Positions 1 to 8,023 of a DNA stretch of 64,000 nucleotides are shown here, piece after piece; position 1 is the stretch's first letter; every line of letters starts with the position of its first letter. The position numbers and the translations under genes are program-made. The notes below the pieces were generated by a model that saw only the letters and a list, made by a program, of their open reading frames with translations, did not search any database and was not told the DNA's origin. Location: assembly GCA_023259035.1 (NCBI GenBank), contig JAHFRA010000003.1:1-64000 (forward strand), given 5' to 3'. The stretch comes from Gallionella sp. Its GTDB lineage: Bacteria > Pseudomonadota > Gammaproteobacteria > Burkholderiales > Gallionellaceae.

Positions 1-64
1 CGATATCGAGGCGATTGAGCAGGTCCTGAATAAAACTTTTCGGAATCAAGCCCGCACCTTTCAT
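1..64 (-). CDS. dnaG: DNA primase DnaG, N-terminal fragment (cut by window edge)
   Basis: Only the first 21 codons are inside the window. They read MKGAGLIPKSFIQDLLNRLD, which matches the usual start of bacterial primase (GLIPxxFIxDLLxRxDI). DnaG makes RNA primers at the replication fork. The gene follows rpsU and yqeY on the same strand, the classic macromolecular-synthesis order, and this context supports the call. The fragment was too short for the ORF track. The start ATG has a weak GGCAGAG ahead of it. Confidence 0.85.
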   Translation of the reverse strand, partial: MKGAGLIPKSFIQDLLNRLDI

Positions 65-103
65 CTCTGCCGGCAATGCGCCGACGGAACGGTTAACCGG
101 GAA

Positions 104-550
104 TTACTTGCTGAGTTGCGCCTTGATCAGTGCGGAGACCTTGCCCATGTCGGCACGTCCGGCCAATTTGGCTTTGAGCACGCCCATCACTTTGCCCATG
201 TCTTGCGGGCTGGCCGCGCCAGTCGCGGCAATCGCTTCGGTCACGGCTGCGGCGACTTCGGCTTCGCTGAGCTGTTGCGGCATGTAGGCGGCCAGCACGC
301 TCATCTCGAACTTCTCGACATCCGCCAGATCCTGACGGCCAGCCGCTTCATATTGGCTGATGGAGTCGCGCCGCTGCTTGTTCATCTTTTCGATGATGGC
401 GACCACGTCCGCATCCGACAACTCGATACGCTCGTCCACCTCGCGCTGCTTCATCGCAGCGAGCAGCAGGCGGATAGCCCCGAGGCGCGCCGCATCCTTG
501 GCGCGCATCGCGGTTTTCATGTCTTCGGTGATTTGCTGCTTGAGGCTCAT
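104..550 (-). CDS. GatB/YqeY domain protein
   Basis: A 148-residue protein of the YqeY family, homologous to the C-terminal tail domain of the GatB amidotransferase subunit. It starts MSLKQQITEDMK and carries the family's C-terminal DMGKVMGVLKAKLAGRADM segment. That segment resembles the tRNA-binding tail of GatB, but the free-standing protein has no firmly known role. The listed ORF has eight extra residues. I prefer the ATG at 550 because the family starts there, although its ribosome-binding site is weak. It lies between rpsU and dnaG, the usual place in betaproteobacteria. Confidence 0.9.
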   Translation of the reverse strand: MSLKQQITEDMKTAMRAKDAARLGAIRLLLAAMKQREVDERIELSDADVVAIIEKMNKQRRDSISQYEAAGRQDLADVEKFEMSVLAAYMPQQLSEAEVAAAVTEAIAATGAASPQDMGKVMGVLKAKLAGRADMGKVSALIKAQLSK

Positions 551-588
551 GTGGTAACCAACCGCTGCACCCAAAAGGGCGTTTTGAG

Positions 589-801
589 TTAGTAGAGCTT
601 GGGAGGGAGCGTTTGGTTGCGCAGACGTTTGTAATGCCGCTTCACGGCGGCAGCCAGCTTGCGCTTACGCTCTGCGGTGGGCTTCTCATAAAATTCGCGG
701 GCACGCAAATCAGTCAGCAAGCCAGTCTTTTCCACGGAACGCTTGAAACGACGCATTGCAACTTCAAACGGCTCATTTTCTTTAACACGTACAGTTGTCA
801 T
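589..801 (-). CDS. rpsU: 30S ribosomal protein bS21
   Basis: A 70-residue basic protein starting [20 protein letters not shown] and ending in the normal basic tail ([15 protein letters not shown]). Length and sequence match bacterial S21 along the whole chain. S21 sits on the small subunit near the mRNA exit and helps initiation. The ORF track begins seven codons earlier; the family start is the ATG at 801. It is the first gene of the rpsU-yqeY-dnaG cluster, so its promoter should lie in the 179-bp divergent gap shared with the LysM gene. Confidence 0.97.
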   Translation of the reverse strand: MTTVRVKENEPFEVAMRRFKRSVEKTGLLTDLRAREFYEKPTAERKRKLAAAVKRHYKRLRNQTLPPKLY

Positions 802-980
802 GAACAAACTACCTTCTACCAAAAAATTGAGGGCGCAATTCTAGCAAAACACCCCGCCCCCCACAACTGGAATTATTGGATTGATTCACAAATGCTTGCT
901 AATTTAGGTGACTAGATGCAGAATTTAAAGCAACGCAGTAACATCGCGTACCTTCTACATTGACTCTGCCGGAGTTTTCC

Positions 981-2018
981 ATGCGCAAGATTATATCGCT
1001 GATTTGCTTTTTATTGCCTGTCCTGGCCCTTGCCGTCCAGCCTGATACTCGCCCGGAGCCGCGTAGTGACGCGCCGGATCGGCACGTTGTCGTCAAAGGC
1101 GATACCTTGTGGAACATCTCCGGCAAGTTCTTTAAGGATCCGTGGAAATGGCCGAATATTTGGCGAGTAAACAAAGATTCCATCAAAGACCCGCACTGGA
1201 TTTATCCGGGGGATGTAATCATTTTGGATCGCACTACCGGAACATTGCGCATTGGCCAGACCGCCGACAGTACGGGCAGTTCTGACGGCGTCATCAAGCT
1301 TTCCCCCAAGGTGCGCGAAGGCCATAGTACGCATGATGCCATCCCGAGCATTCCCGCCAATGCCATCGCCCCGTTTCTAAGCCAGCCGCTGGTCATTGAA
1401 GAGGGTGCGTTAAAAGATGCCCCGGTGTTGATTGGCGCACGCGAAGGACGCGTGGAACTTGGCGCGCACGATATCGGCTTCGTGAAAGGACTGGCCTCGG
1501 ACAAAGGCAACAAATGGCAGGTTTATCGCCCGGGCAAGACTTTTGTCGATCCGGACACCAAAGAATCGCTTGGTATCGAGGCCATCTATCTTGGTAATGT
1601 TGAAGTAACCAACTTTGCCGATATCAGCACCGTCCTGATCACGCGTTCCGTGCAAGAAATCAATCAAGGTGATCGCCTGGTTGCTCCATCCGGTGACACG
1701 GCGAGCACCTACCTGCCACGCGCCCCTGAAAGCAGCATTGCTGCGCAAGTTATTTCGGTGTACGGCGGCGTTTCACAGGCTGGCCAAAATACTGTTATCA
1801 CGCTGAACAAAGGTAAACGCGACGGACTGGAAATCGGTCATGTGCTGGCTCTGTATCACAAGGGCGAGATCGTGAAAAATGAAGGCGAGAATCTCACCCT
1901 GCCGGATGAACGCTATGGCCTGGCATTCGTATTCCGCGTGTTCGATAAAGTGTCATACGCGCTGGTGATGCAAACCCGTTTGCCGGTGCAGTTGCTGGAT
2001 CGCGCGCAAACCCCCTGA
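981..2018 (+). CDS. secreted LysM peptidoglycan-binding protein
   Basis: A 345-residue protein. The start is the ATG at 981, with GGAG seven bases upstream, not the TTG at 960 used by the ORF track. Residues 1-20 (MRKIISLICFLLPVLALAV) look like a Sec signal peptide. A LysM domain follows at about residues 36-85 (VVVKGDTLWNISGKFF, ending in WIYPGDVIIL). The remaining 250 residues have no motif I can name. Proteins of this layout usually precede dprA in betaproteobacteria and presumably bind peptidoglycan in the envelope. The stop is only 4 bases from dprA, so the two are probably co-transcribed. Confidence 0.85.
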   Translation: MRKIISLICFLLPVLALAVQPDTRPEPRSDAPDRHVVVKGDTLWNISGKFFKDPWKWPNIWRVNKDSIKDPHWIYPGDVIILDRTTGTLRIGQTADSTGSSDGVIKLSPKVREGHSTHDAIPSIPANAIAPFLSQPLVIEEGALKDAPVLIGAREGRVELGAHDIGFVKGLASDKGNKWQVYRPGKTFVDPDTKESLGIEAIYLGNVEVTNFADISTVLITRSVQEINQGDRLVAPSGDTASTYLPRAPESSIAAQVISVYGGVSQAGQNTVITLNKGKRDGLEIGHVLALYHKGEIVKNEGENLTLPDERYGLAFVFRVFDKVSYALVMQTRLPVQLLDRAQTP

Positions 2019-2022
2019 GTTA

Positions 2023-3099
2023 ATGAATATTGATGCTTCGCTCAAGGCTTGGCTGGCACTAAGTCTGATACGGGGCTTGGGCGGCGAAAGCGCGCGCCGC
2101 CTGCTGATGGAGTTTGGTTCACCGGAGGCGGTTTTCTCCACATCGGCCAGCTCGCTTAAGCCTGTCGTCAAAGCGGATGTTGCTGCGGAAATCAGCAAAG
2201 GTATCGTTGACGATCTGATTGCTCCTGCGCTGGCCTGGCTGGAGGATCAAAACAACCGCATTGTCACGCTTGCCGACACCGATTATCCGCAATCTTTGCT
2301 GAATATTCCAGATCCGCCGCTGTTGCTGTATGTAAAAGGCAGGCTCGATTTACTGAATCAATCCGGGCTGGCCATTGTCGGCAGTCGCAACGCCACACCG
2401 CAAGGCATCAACAACGCCGAAGCGTTTGCCAAATCGCTGAGCGATTCCGGGCTGTGCATTATCAGCGGCATGGCGCATGGTATTGATGCAGCCGCCCATC
2501 GCGGTGCGCTACGCGGGCGGGGCAGCAGCATTGCGGTGGTCGGCACGGGTTTGGATAAAATATATCCCTCTGCCAATCGTGACCTTGCACACTTGCTCGC
2601 ACAACAAGGCACGCTGGTCTCCGAATTTCCGCTCGGCACACCACCGCTGGCCACCAATTTTCCGCGCCGCAACCGCATCATCAGCGGCATGAGCGCCGGC
2701 TGCCTGGTGGTGGAAGCGTCGCTGCAAAGCGGCTCGCTGATTACCGCGCGACTTGCATTGGAACAGGGCAGGGATGTGTTCGCTATCCCCGGCTCAATAC
2801 ACTCGCCGCAAAGCAAGGGCTGCCACGCGCTGCTCAAGCAAGGCGCGAAATTGGTTGAGTCCGCACAGGATATTCTGGAGGAATTGAGTGGCTTGGTGAT
2901 CGCATCCGCCGAAAGCGCGAAAAATCAGGGCGCAGAGCCCGTGCTGCTTGGGCATCTGGGCTTCGATCCGGTGGGTCTGGATACGCTCAGTATCCGCTGC
3001 GGCTTGACGATAGCGGAGCTATCCGCCATGCTGTTGGCTCTCGAACTGGAGGGGCGCATCAGCGCGTTACCCGGTGGCTTGTATCAACGAATTCATTAA
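2023..3099 (+). CDS. dprA: DNA-processing protein DprA
   Basis: A 358-residue DprA/Smf protein. The Rossmann-like core holds the signature runs VGSRNATPQG, ISGMAHGIDAAAH and NFPRRNRIISGMS. An N-terminal helix-hairpin-helix region (LIRGLGGESARRLL) and a C-terminal winged-helix DML1-like domain (about 290-355) complete the usual three-part layout. DprA binds incoming single-stranded DNA during natural transformation and loads RecA onto it. It follows the LysM gene by 4 bp and precedes smg and topA, a conserved order in betaproteobacteria. No catalytic or binding segment appears to be missing. Confidence 0.95.
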   Translation: MNIDASLKAWLALSLIRGLGGESARRLLMEFGSPEAVFSTSASSLKPVVKADVAAEISKGIVDDLIAPALAWLEDQNNRIVTLADTDYPQSLLNIPDPPLLLYVKGRLDLLNQSGLAIVGSRNATPQGINNAEAFAKSLSDSGLCIISGMAHGIDAAAHRGALRGRGSSIAVVGTGLDKIYPSANRDLAHLLAQQGTLVSEFPLGTPPLATNFPRRNRIISGMSAGCLVVEASLQSGSLITARLALEQGRDVFAIPGSIHSPQSKGCHALLKQGAKLVESAQDILEELSGLVIASAESAKNQGAEPVLLGHLGFDPVGLDTLSIRCGLTIAELSAMLLALELEGRISALPGGLYQRIH

Positions 3100-3113
3100 A
3101 CACCACACAAATC

Positions 3114-3569
3114 ATGTTCGAAATACTGATGTACTTGTTTGAAAGTTACTTTGACGCGGGCAGCTATCCGGAGCCGGACAAGCTGTCGCGCAAACTCTCT
3201 GCCGCCGGCTTCGAAGGCGAAGAAATCAGCGAAGCGCTGACCTGGTTGTCCGCGCTGCAACAACAAAATCCCGATAATTACCCGGCCAGCCTCGAACATA
3301 CCGGACTGCGCCATTTTGCCGAACTGGAGCTGCAGCGCGTCAGTCTCGAAGCGCGCCAATTCTTGCTGTTCGCCGAACAACAACACATGATTTCCGCCGT
3401 CGAACGCGAGATCATTATCGACCGCGCCGTCGCGCTGCAACAGGAAAATCTCGGGCTGGACAAGCTCAAGCTGATCATGCTGATGGTGTTGTGGAATCGC
3501 CATCAGAATCTTGATCCGCTGTTGATCGAAGAATTGCTCTCCCCGTTACATTCCACGCAACTTCATTAA
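3114..3569 (+). CDS. smg: Smg family protein (DUF494)
   Basis: A 151-residue protein matching the Smg/DUF494 family from its start (MFEILMYLFESYF) to its end. The family is small, acidic and helical. Its biochemical function is unknown, and the name comes from its place next to smf/dprA. It starts 14 bp after dprA and ends 16 bp before topA, so the three probably form one operon. There is no signal peptide or membrane segment, so the protein should be cytoplasmic. Confidence 0.92.
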   Translation: MFEILMYLFESYFDAGSYPEPDKLSRKLSAAGFEGEEISEALTWLSALQQQNPDNYPASLEHTGLRHFAELELQRVSLEARQFLLFAEQQHMISAVEREIIIDRAVALQQENLGLDKLKLIMLMVLWNRHQNLDPLLIEELLSPLHSTQLH

Positions 3570-3585
3570 ACCCCGATCCCCACGC

Positions 3586-6222
3586 ATGGCAACCAATCTT
3601 CTGATCGTCGAATCCCCGGCCAAGGCCAAGACCCTCAAAAAATATCTGGGCAAGGATTTTGAAGTCCTCGCTTCGTTCGGCCATGTGCGCGACCTGGTGC
3701 CCAAGACCGGCGCGGTCGATACCGAGAATGATTTTGCGATGCAGTACGAGACCATCGCGCGCAACAGCAAGCATGTCGATGCAATCGCGAAAGCCGCCGC
3801 GCTGGCCGACAACATCCTGCTGGCACCCGATCCGGATCGCGAAGGGGAGGCGATCGCCTGGCATATTTCCGAGTTGCTCAAGGCCAAGCGCGGCCTGAAG
3901 AACAAGAACATGCAACGCGTGGTGTTCTATGAAATCACCCAGACGGCGGTGCGCGAAGCGGTCGCTCACCCTCGCGAAATCTCCATGCCGCTGGTGAATG
4001 CGCAGCAGGCACGGCGCGCGCTGGACTATCTGGTCGGCTTCAACCTGTCGCCGCTGCTGTGGCGCAAGATCCGCCCCGGCCTGTCCGCAGGCCGTGTGCA
4101 AAGTCCCGCGCTGCGCATGATCGTCGAGCGCGAGCTGGAGATCGAGGCGTTCAAGACCCAGGAATACTGGACCGTGCACTTGGACAGTCACAAAAATCAC
4201 CAGCCGTTCAGCGCCAAGCTGTTCCAGTACCAGGGCAGGAAGCTCGAACAGCTCAGCATCGGCAGCCAGGCCGAATACGACGCGATTTTCGCCAAGCTCA
4301 ACGACGCCAAGCTGCCGCCCAAGGTGGTGCGCGTCGAAAAGAAAGCCAAGCAGCGCTATGCCGCCGCGCCGTTCACCACTTCCACGCTGCAACAGGAGGC
4401 GGTGCGCAAGCTCGGCATGACCGCCGACCGCACGATGCGCACCGCGCAGTCGCTGTATGAAGGCGTGGACATCGGCGGCCAAACGGTCGGCCTGATCTCC
4501 TACATGCGTACCGACTCGGTGTCGCTGGCCAAGGAAGCGGTGCAGGAAATCCGCGACTACATCAAGGATAATTTTTCGGCGGAATATCTGCCGTCCACGC
4601 AACCGGCCTACAAGAGCAAGACCAAGAACGCGCAGGAATCGCACGAGGCGATCCGCCCGACCTCGATCCTGCGCACGCCGGACAGCATCCGCGACCACCT
4701 GACCGCCGACCAGGCGCGCCTCTACGAGATGGTGTGGAAGCGCACGCTTGCGTGCCAGATGACTCCGGCGCGCTTCGACACCGTCAGCGTGGACATCCGC
4801 CTCGGCGGCGACACCACACTGTTCCGCGCTTCCGGCCAAGTGCTGGTGTTCCCCGGCTTCATCGGCGTATACATGGAAGACGTCGATGACGCAGAGGAAG
4901 AGGAAGGCGGCAAGCTGCCGCCGCTGGCCGAAGGCGATGTGCTACCGGTCGACAAACTGTACGGCGAACAGCACTTTACCCAGCCGCCGCCGCGCTTCTC
5001 AGAGGCCAGCCTGGTCAAGTCGCTGGAAGAGTACGGCATCGGCCGACCATCCACTTACGCGACCATCATCTCCACGCTGCAAGCCAGAGAATACGCGGTT
5101 CTGGACAAGAAACGCTTCGTCCCGACCGATGTCGGGCGCGTCGTCACGCGCTTCCTCACCGACCATTTCACCCGCTATGTCGATTACGGTTTCACCGCGC
5201 ACCTCGAAGACGAACTGGACGAAGTTTCCGAAGGCAAGCGCGACTGGATCGGCGTGATGGATGAATTCTGGAAAGGCTTCTCCGTGCTCATCAAGGAAAA
5301 AGCCAGCATCGACCGCCCAGTGGAATTGCTCGACGAAGCCTGCCCGGAATGCGGCAAACCGCTCGCCAAGAAGCTAAGCAAATACGGCAGCTTCATCAGT
5401 TGCACCGACTACCCCGAGTGCAAATACAAGCGCAGCCTGAACGGCGAATCGCAGGACGACGCCTCGGCCAGAGTCGAACTGGGCGAACACCCCGAAGCCA
5501 AACTGCCCGTGCTGCTGTTGCGCGGCCCGTACGGCCATTACGTGCAGCTCGGCGAAGCGTTCAAAGGCGAAAAAACCAAGCCCAAGCGCGTGTCATGGCC
5601 GAAAGAAATGCCCCTCGAACAGGCCGATCTGGCCAGCGCGCTGAAGCTGCTGTCGCTGCCGCGCGAACTCGGCGCACACCCCGAAACCGGCAAGAAAGTC
5701 ATCGTCAACATCGGTCGCTTCGGCCCCTATATCGGCCACGACGGCAAGTTCAAATCCATCCCGCGCAGCGACAGCATCTTCGACATCCGGCTGGATCGCG
5801 CGGCGGAACTGCTAGCGCAGGCGCGGGACGGCAACACCGTATTGCGCACCCTCGGCGACCACCCGGACGACAAGGCCAGCGTCGAGATATGCAGCGGCCG
5901 CTACGGCCCCTACGCGCGCCACGGCAAGATCAACGCCACGCTGCCGAAGGGCGTATCGCCGGATGAAATTACGCTGGAAGAAGCGCTGGAACTGATCTCC
6001 GCCAAGGCGGCGAAGGGCGGCACAGGGAAGGGCAAGGCGACAAGGAAACCTGCGGCTAAAGCGAAAACTGCTAAGCCCAAAGCGGCGGCGAAAAAGGCTG
6101 CGGTCAAGACTCCGGCAACCAAGGCGAAGACTGCTACGAAAGAGGTAAAGCCTGCGGTGAAGAAGGCAGCGGTAAAGAAACCTGCGGCGAAAAAACCAAT
6201 CAAGAGCAAAACCAAGCCGTAG
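3586..6222 (+). CDS. topA: DNA topoisomerase I
   Basis: An 878-residue type IA topoisomerase that relaxes negative supercoils. The Toprim domain is at the N-terminus (LLIVESPAKAKTLKKYLG, then APDPDREGEAIAW). The active-site tyrosine lies in GLISYMRTDSVSL. One CPECGKPL...CTDYPECKYK zinc finger follows near residue 590. Then come three GxxGxY-type C-terminal repeats (GPYGHYVQLG, GRFGPYIGHDG, GRYGPYARHG). The last 75 residues are almost all Lys, Ala, Pro and Thr, like a histone H1 tail, and probably add non-specific DNA binding. This architecture is typical for betaproteobacteria. Confidence 0.97.
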   Translation: MATNLLIVESPAKAKTLKKYLGKDFEVLASFGHVRDLVPKTGAVDTENDFAMQYETIARNSKHVDAIAKAAALADNILLAPDPDREGEAIAWHISELLKAKRGLKNKNMQRVVFYEITQTAVREAVAHPREISMPLVNAQQARRALDYLVGFNLSPLLWRKIRPGLSAGRVQSPALRMIVERELEIEAFKTQEYWTVHLDSHKNHQPFSAKLFQYQGRKLEQLSIGSQAEYDAIFAKLNDAKLPPKVVRVEKKAKQRYAAAPFTTSTLQQEAVRKLGMTADRTMRTAQSLYEGVDIGGQTVGLISYMRTDSVSLAKEAVQEIRDYIKDNFSAEYLPSTQPAYKSKTKNAQESHEAIRPTSILRTPDSIRDHLTADQARLYEMVWKRTLACQMTPARFDTVSVDIRLGGDTTLFRASGQVLVFPGFIGVYMEDVDDAEEEEGGKLPPLAEGDVLPVDKLYGEQHFTQPPPRFSEASLVKSLEEYGIGRPSTYATIISTLQAREYAVLDKKRFVPTDVGRVVTRFLTDHFTRYVDYGFTAHLEDELDEVSEGKRDWIGVMDEFWKGFSVLIKEKASIDRPVELLDEACPECGKPLAKKLSKYGSFISCTDYPECKYKRSLNGESQDDASARVELGEHPEAKLPVLLLRGPYGHYVQLGEAFKGEKTKPKRVSWPKEMPLEQADLASALKLLSLPRELGAHPETGKKVIVNIGRFGPYIGHDGKFKSIPRSDSIFDIRLDRAAELLAQARDGNTVLRTLGDHPDDKASVEICSGRYGPYARHGKINATLPKGVSPDEITLEEALELISAKAAKGGTGKGKATRKPAAKAKTAKPKAAAKKAAVKTPATKAKTATKEVKPAVKKAAVKKPAAKKPIKSKTKP

Positions 6223-6277
6223 GATGTAGCCCTTGACTACGTTCGGAGTGAGTTCCTATATGCGTTGCTGGATTGAG

Positions 6278-6501
6278 CTATCTATGCTTGAGTAATTCAT
6301 CAAGCGCGAGGCCGATATCTTTGGCAATCTGACGGAGCAAAATTGGCGAAATGTCCCTGCCTTGGTGGAATGGAACCGTTGCGCAGAGGCCTGTTGTATC
6401 GCGGAATTGTTTATGTGTCCGCGTTGACGGACTTCGGTGAAGCCGAGTTTGATGAGAATGGCGATGGCTTCACCGGGCTTGAGGACGGGAATATTGCCCA
6501 T
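6278..6501 (-). pseudogene. hicA: HicA mRNA interferase toxin, frameshifted
   Basis: HicA toxins are small double-stranded-RNA-binding-like proteins that cut mRNA. Reading from the ATG at 6501 gives a normal HicA start (MGNIPVLKPGEAIAILIKLG, then EVRQRG). The frame then breaks. One frame over, the rest of a HicA continues (HKQFRDTTGLCATVPFHQG, then DISPILLRQIAKDIG) to a TAG at 6278. The break falls where GGA-xCA-CAT should encode the conserved G-S-H. One base is missing and the catalytic His is thrown out of frame. The listed ORF 6256-6501 is the misread version. It lies directly after hicB in the normal antitoxin-first order. A sequencing error cannot be excluded. Confidence 0.85.
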
Positions 6502-6504
6502 GAC

Positions 6505-6715
6505 TCAAGCGACAGTGACGTTTTGAACCCCCGACAAACTCGGACTCCAGCACAGGTTCGCCGTCTTCCAGAAGCATCGTAATAACATTGTGCAGATTGT
6601 GATTGACCTCATCCAGAGCTTCTCCCTGAGAATGAGCGCCGGGGAAACCGGGCACGAAACCAACGAACAGGCCAGTTTGGGAACACCGTTCAATTACCGC
6701 TGAATAGACTTTCAT
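6505..6715 (-). pseudogene. hicB: HicB antitoxin, frameshifted near its C-terminus
   Basis: HicB-type antitoxin. The ATG at 6715 has GGAG six bases upstream and opens MKVYSAVIERCSQTGLFVG, then the family run GFPGAHSQGEALDE. Near the end a run of five G's appears to hold one extra base. The uncorrected frame runs on to 6470 and overlaps hicA. Removing one G restores EFVGVQNVTVA and a stop at 6505, three bases before the hicA ATG, the expected spacing. Most of the antitoxin would still be made. The homopolymer makes a sequencing error or slippage equally plausible. Confidence 0.8.
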
Positions 6716-6784
6716 GGCGGACTCCAAAATCTCACCGAGGGCACCATTATCATTCTATATGCTCTGCAATAAGTAACCGCTGAT

Positions 6785-6841
6785 GCCCAACGAAGGTAAG
6801 GGGCTGCGCGCTTTTGCGCAGTCCCGCTTGAGCGGTAGGGT
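6785..6841 (-). mobile_element. attC-like cassette recombination site 1
   Basis: An imperfect inverted repeat of about 57 bp. On the minus strand it runs from a degenerate R'' box (CCCTACCG, one A short) through CGCTCAAGCGGGACTGCGC, a short loop, GCGCAGCCCCTT, to an R' box CGTTGGGC that fits GTTRRRY. The arms pair with a few extra-helical bases, as integron attC sites do. It begins at the stop codon of the RelE/ParE toxin and ends before hicB, where a cassette boundary would lie. It closely matches site 2 at 7428. No integrase gene is in the window. Confidence 0.7.
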
Positions 6842-7137
6842 CAGGCTCTGGCCTGCCAAATGGCGGGATATCTGCTGCCATGAAATACCGCCAAAACAAC
6901 GATGCGATGCTTCTCTGCGCGAAAATAAACGCTGTATGGAAAACGATTGGCGACGACACGCCGAATATCCTCGCGAACAATGGCAAACTGGAGAGGGTGT
7001 TCAGATGCCAGAGACACGCAACGGTCAATCTCGGCGATGAACTCAAGAGCAAGACCAACCCGCTTGGTTTCATACCACGCACTTGCTTCGATGAACTCTG
7101 TACTAGCGGCGCGATGAAAAGTAACTGGAAGGCTCAT
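6841..7137 (-). CDS. RelE/ParE family toxin
   Basis: A 98-residue protein of the RelE/ParE superfamily: an N-terminal VTFHRAASTEFIEASAWYE helix pair and the typical C-terminal strands PYSVYFRAEKHRIVVLAVFH ending in a basic WQARA. Members of this fold either cleave mRNA at the ribosome (RelE) or poison gyrase (ParE); which applies here cannot be read from sequence. The ATG at 7137 overlaps the stop of the upstream antitoxin by 4 bases, the usual coupled arrangement. Unlike the neighbouring hicA and PIN genes, the reading frame is intact. The stop codon touches attC-like site 1. Confidence 0.88.
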   Translation of the reverse strand: MSLPVTFHRAASTEFIEASAWYETKRVGLALEFIAEIDRCVSLASEHPLQFAIVREDIRRVVANRFPYSVYFRAEKHRIVVLAVFHGSRYPAIWQARA

Positions 7138-7361
7138 TGCCTGGTTTTGACAAGAGCAGCAGCCTTCACTTCACTCCAGGGAACTACATCATCGGGATTG
7201 GCAAGGTGATCTGCGAGGCGGCGGTCGAGTTCCGTTTTTTGCGCTTCGGTCAAAGATGGCGCGGCACTACGACTAACGATACCGTCCCAGATGGCTTCAA
7301 CTAGTTCAATCTGCTCGTCAATATCGAGCGCACGAGCTTGCTGTAAGAGTTGTGTGTTCAT
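7134..7361 (-). CDS. addiction-module antitoxin (TIGR02574-like)
   Basis: A 75-residue acidic helical protein. It begins MNTQLLQQARALDIDEQIEL and contains LVEAIWDGI, then LTEAQKTELDRRLADHLANPDD and a VPWSEVKA motif, the pattern of the short 'addiction module component' antitoxins that accompany RelE/ParE toxins. Its stop overlaps the toxin start by 4 bases. It should bind and neutralise the toxin and may repress the operon. Two copies of CTAGCGyrC spaced 14 bp apart lie just upstream (7382-7404) and could be its operator. Confidence 0.87.
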   Translation of the reverse strand: MNTQLLQQARALDIDEQIELVEAIWDGIVSRSAAPSLTEAQKTELDRRLADHLANPDDVVPWSEVKAAALVKTRQ

Positions 7362-7381
7362 GATCTAGACTCCATTCAAAA

Positions 7382-7404
7382 CTAGCGCACTAATTCTAGC
7401 GTGC
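7382..7404. promoter_or_regulatory. possible antitoxin operator (two 9-bp direct repeats)
   Basis: Two near-identical 9-mers, ctagcgcac (7382-7390) and ctagcgtgc (7396-7404), lie 14 bp apart, start to start, upstream of the antitoxin start at 7361. Toxin-antitoxin operons are commonly autoregulated through such repeats. The assignment rests only on position and repetition. Confidence 0.3.
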
Positions 7405-7427
7405 TTCACTACCCATGTCGAACGCAT

Positions 7428-7483
7428 GCCTAACGAGCAAGGGGCTGCGCTCTTTTGCGCAGTCCCGCTTGAGCGGTTAGGGC
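7428..7483 (-). mobile_element. attC-like cassette recombination site 2
   Basis: The clearest attC-like site in the window. On the plus strand it starts GCCTAACGAGCAAGGGGC and ends GCTTGAGCGGTTAGGGC. On the minus strand R'' is CCCTAAC and R' is CGTTAGGC, which fits GTTRRRY. The inner arms (CTGCGC/GCGCAG and flanking runs) pair around a CTTTT loop with asymmetric unpaired bases. It follows directly after the corrected stop of the PIN toxin (7487) and precedes the next cassette's promoter. It is nearly the same sequence as site 1. Both point to cassettes in the same orientation as their genes. Confidence 0.75.
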
Positions 7484-7486
7484 TTG

Positions 7487-7971
7487 TCATGGCGCAGTCT
7501 CATCCACAAAGTACCAAACGCGAAGTCCTTGAACTCTCGCTGCTGCGGCGAGGTCTTTATCTCCTGTAACAAGGAGCGTCTGAGAGCCACCGACAAGATC
7601 GGAAAAGAAGCCTGACTTGACACTGAAGCATCGGACAGGTCGAGCGATGTTTCCTTAACAAGGCGCTGCACTTCGGCAAAGGCTAGTGGCGACGTGAAGT
7701 TAATATCTTTTACTTGCTTTGACGAGGCGTCGTACCAAGCACAAAGATCAAAACAGGCCTTGAGATATTGCTCCTGCGTGATTGCCGGTTTCCGGTACAA
7801 CCATTTGACCTTCAGGACGCTGAGCGCCTCATAAAAACAGAAGGGTGTCGTGTATTTTGTGGCTTGTTTCTCCAAGTATGCGCGAACTGTTTCAGCCCCA
7901 TCTTCGTTAACATGCAGTTTGACGAGTGCTGAGGCATCTAGGCAGTTTGCGTAACAAGCGATTCGGTTCAC
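7487..7971 (-). pseudogene. PIN-domain toxin, frameshifted
   Basis: PIN domains are Mg-dependent RNases. From the GTG at 7971 the protein shows the first acidic site (CLDASALVKLHVNEDGAE), a conserved FYEALSVL, and reaches LDLSDA, the third acidic site, near residue 112. Here one base is missing (around 7627). The second frame then carries the expected end, FSVKSGFFSDLVGGSQTLL, then VTGDKDLAAAARVQGLRVWY, to a TGA at 7487. In the listed ORF (7477-7971) the last active-site Asp (GDKDL) is lost, so the toxin is probably inactive. No VapB-like antitoxin precedes it. A sequencing error is the alternative. Confidence 0.82.
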
Positions 7972-7976
7972 TTGAC

Positions 7977-8012
7977 GGCCCTAACGGTTGACTGCCAGTG
8001 TTGAACGATGGA
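7977..8012 (-). mobile_element. possible degenerate attC remnant
   Basis: On the minus strand the 36 bases between the small membrane protein stop (8024) and the PIN start (7971) contain GTTCAAC, a small ACTG/CAGT dyad and CGTTAGGGC. The outer motifs resemble R'' and R' boxes, and the position is that of a cassette boundary. The site is far shorter than sites 1 and 2 and the R' box is off consensus, so this is weak. Confidence 0.25.
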
Positions 8013-8023
8013 TGTACATGATC

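Noticed and set aside
960-980. TTG start for the LysM protein
   Set aside because: The ATG at 981 has a well-spaced GGAG and places the signal peptide at the true N-terminus.
3475-4839. 454-codon ORF on the minus strand opposite topA
   Set aside because: Lies antisense to an unmistakable topA; His/Arg/Gly-rich composition typical of a high-GC shadow frame, no domain.
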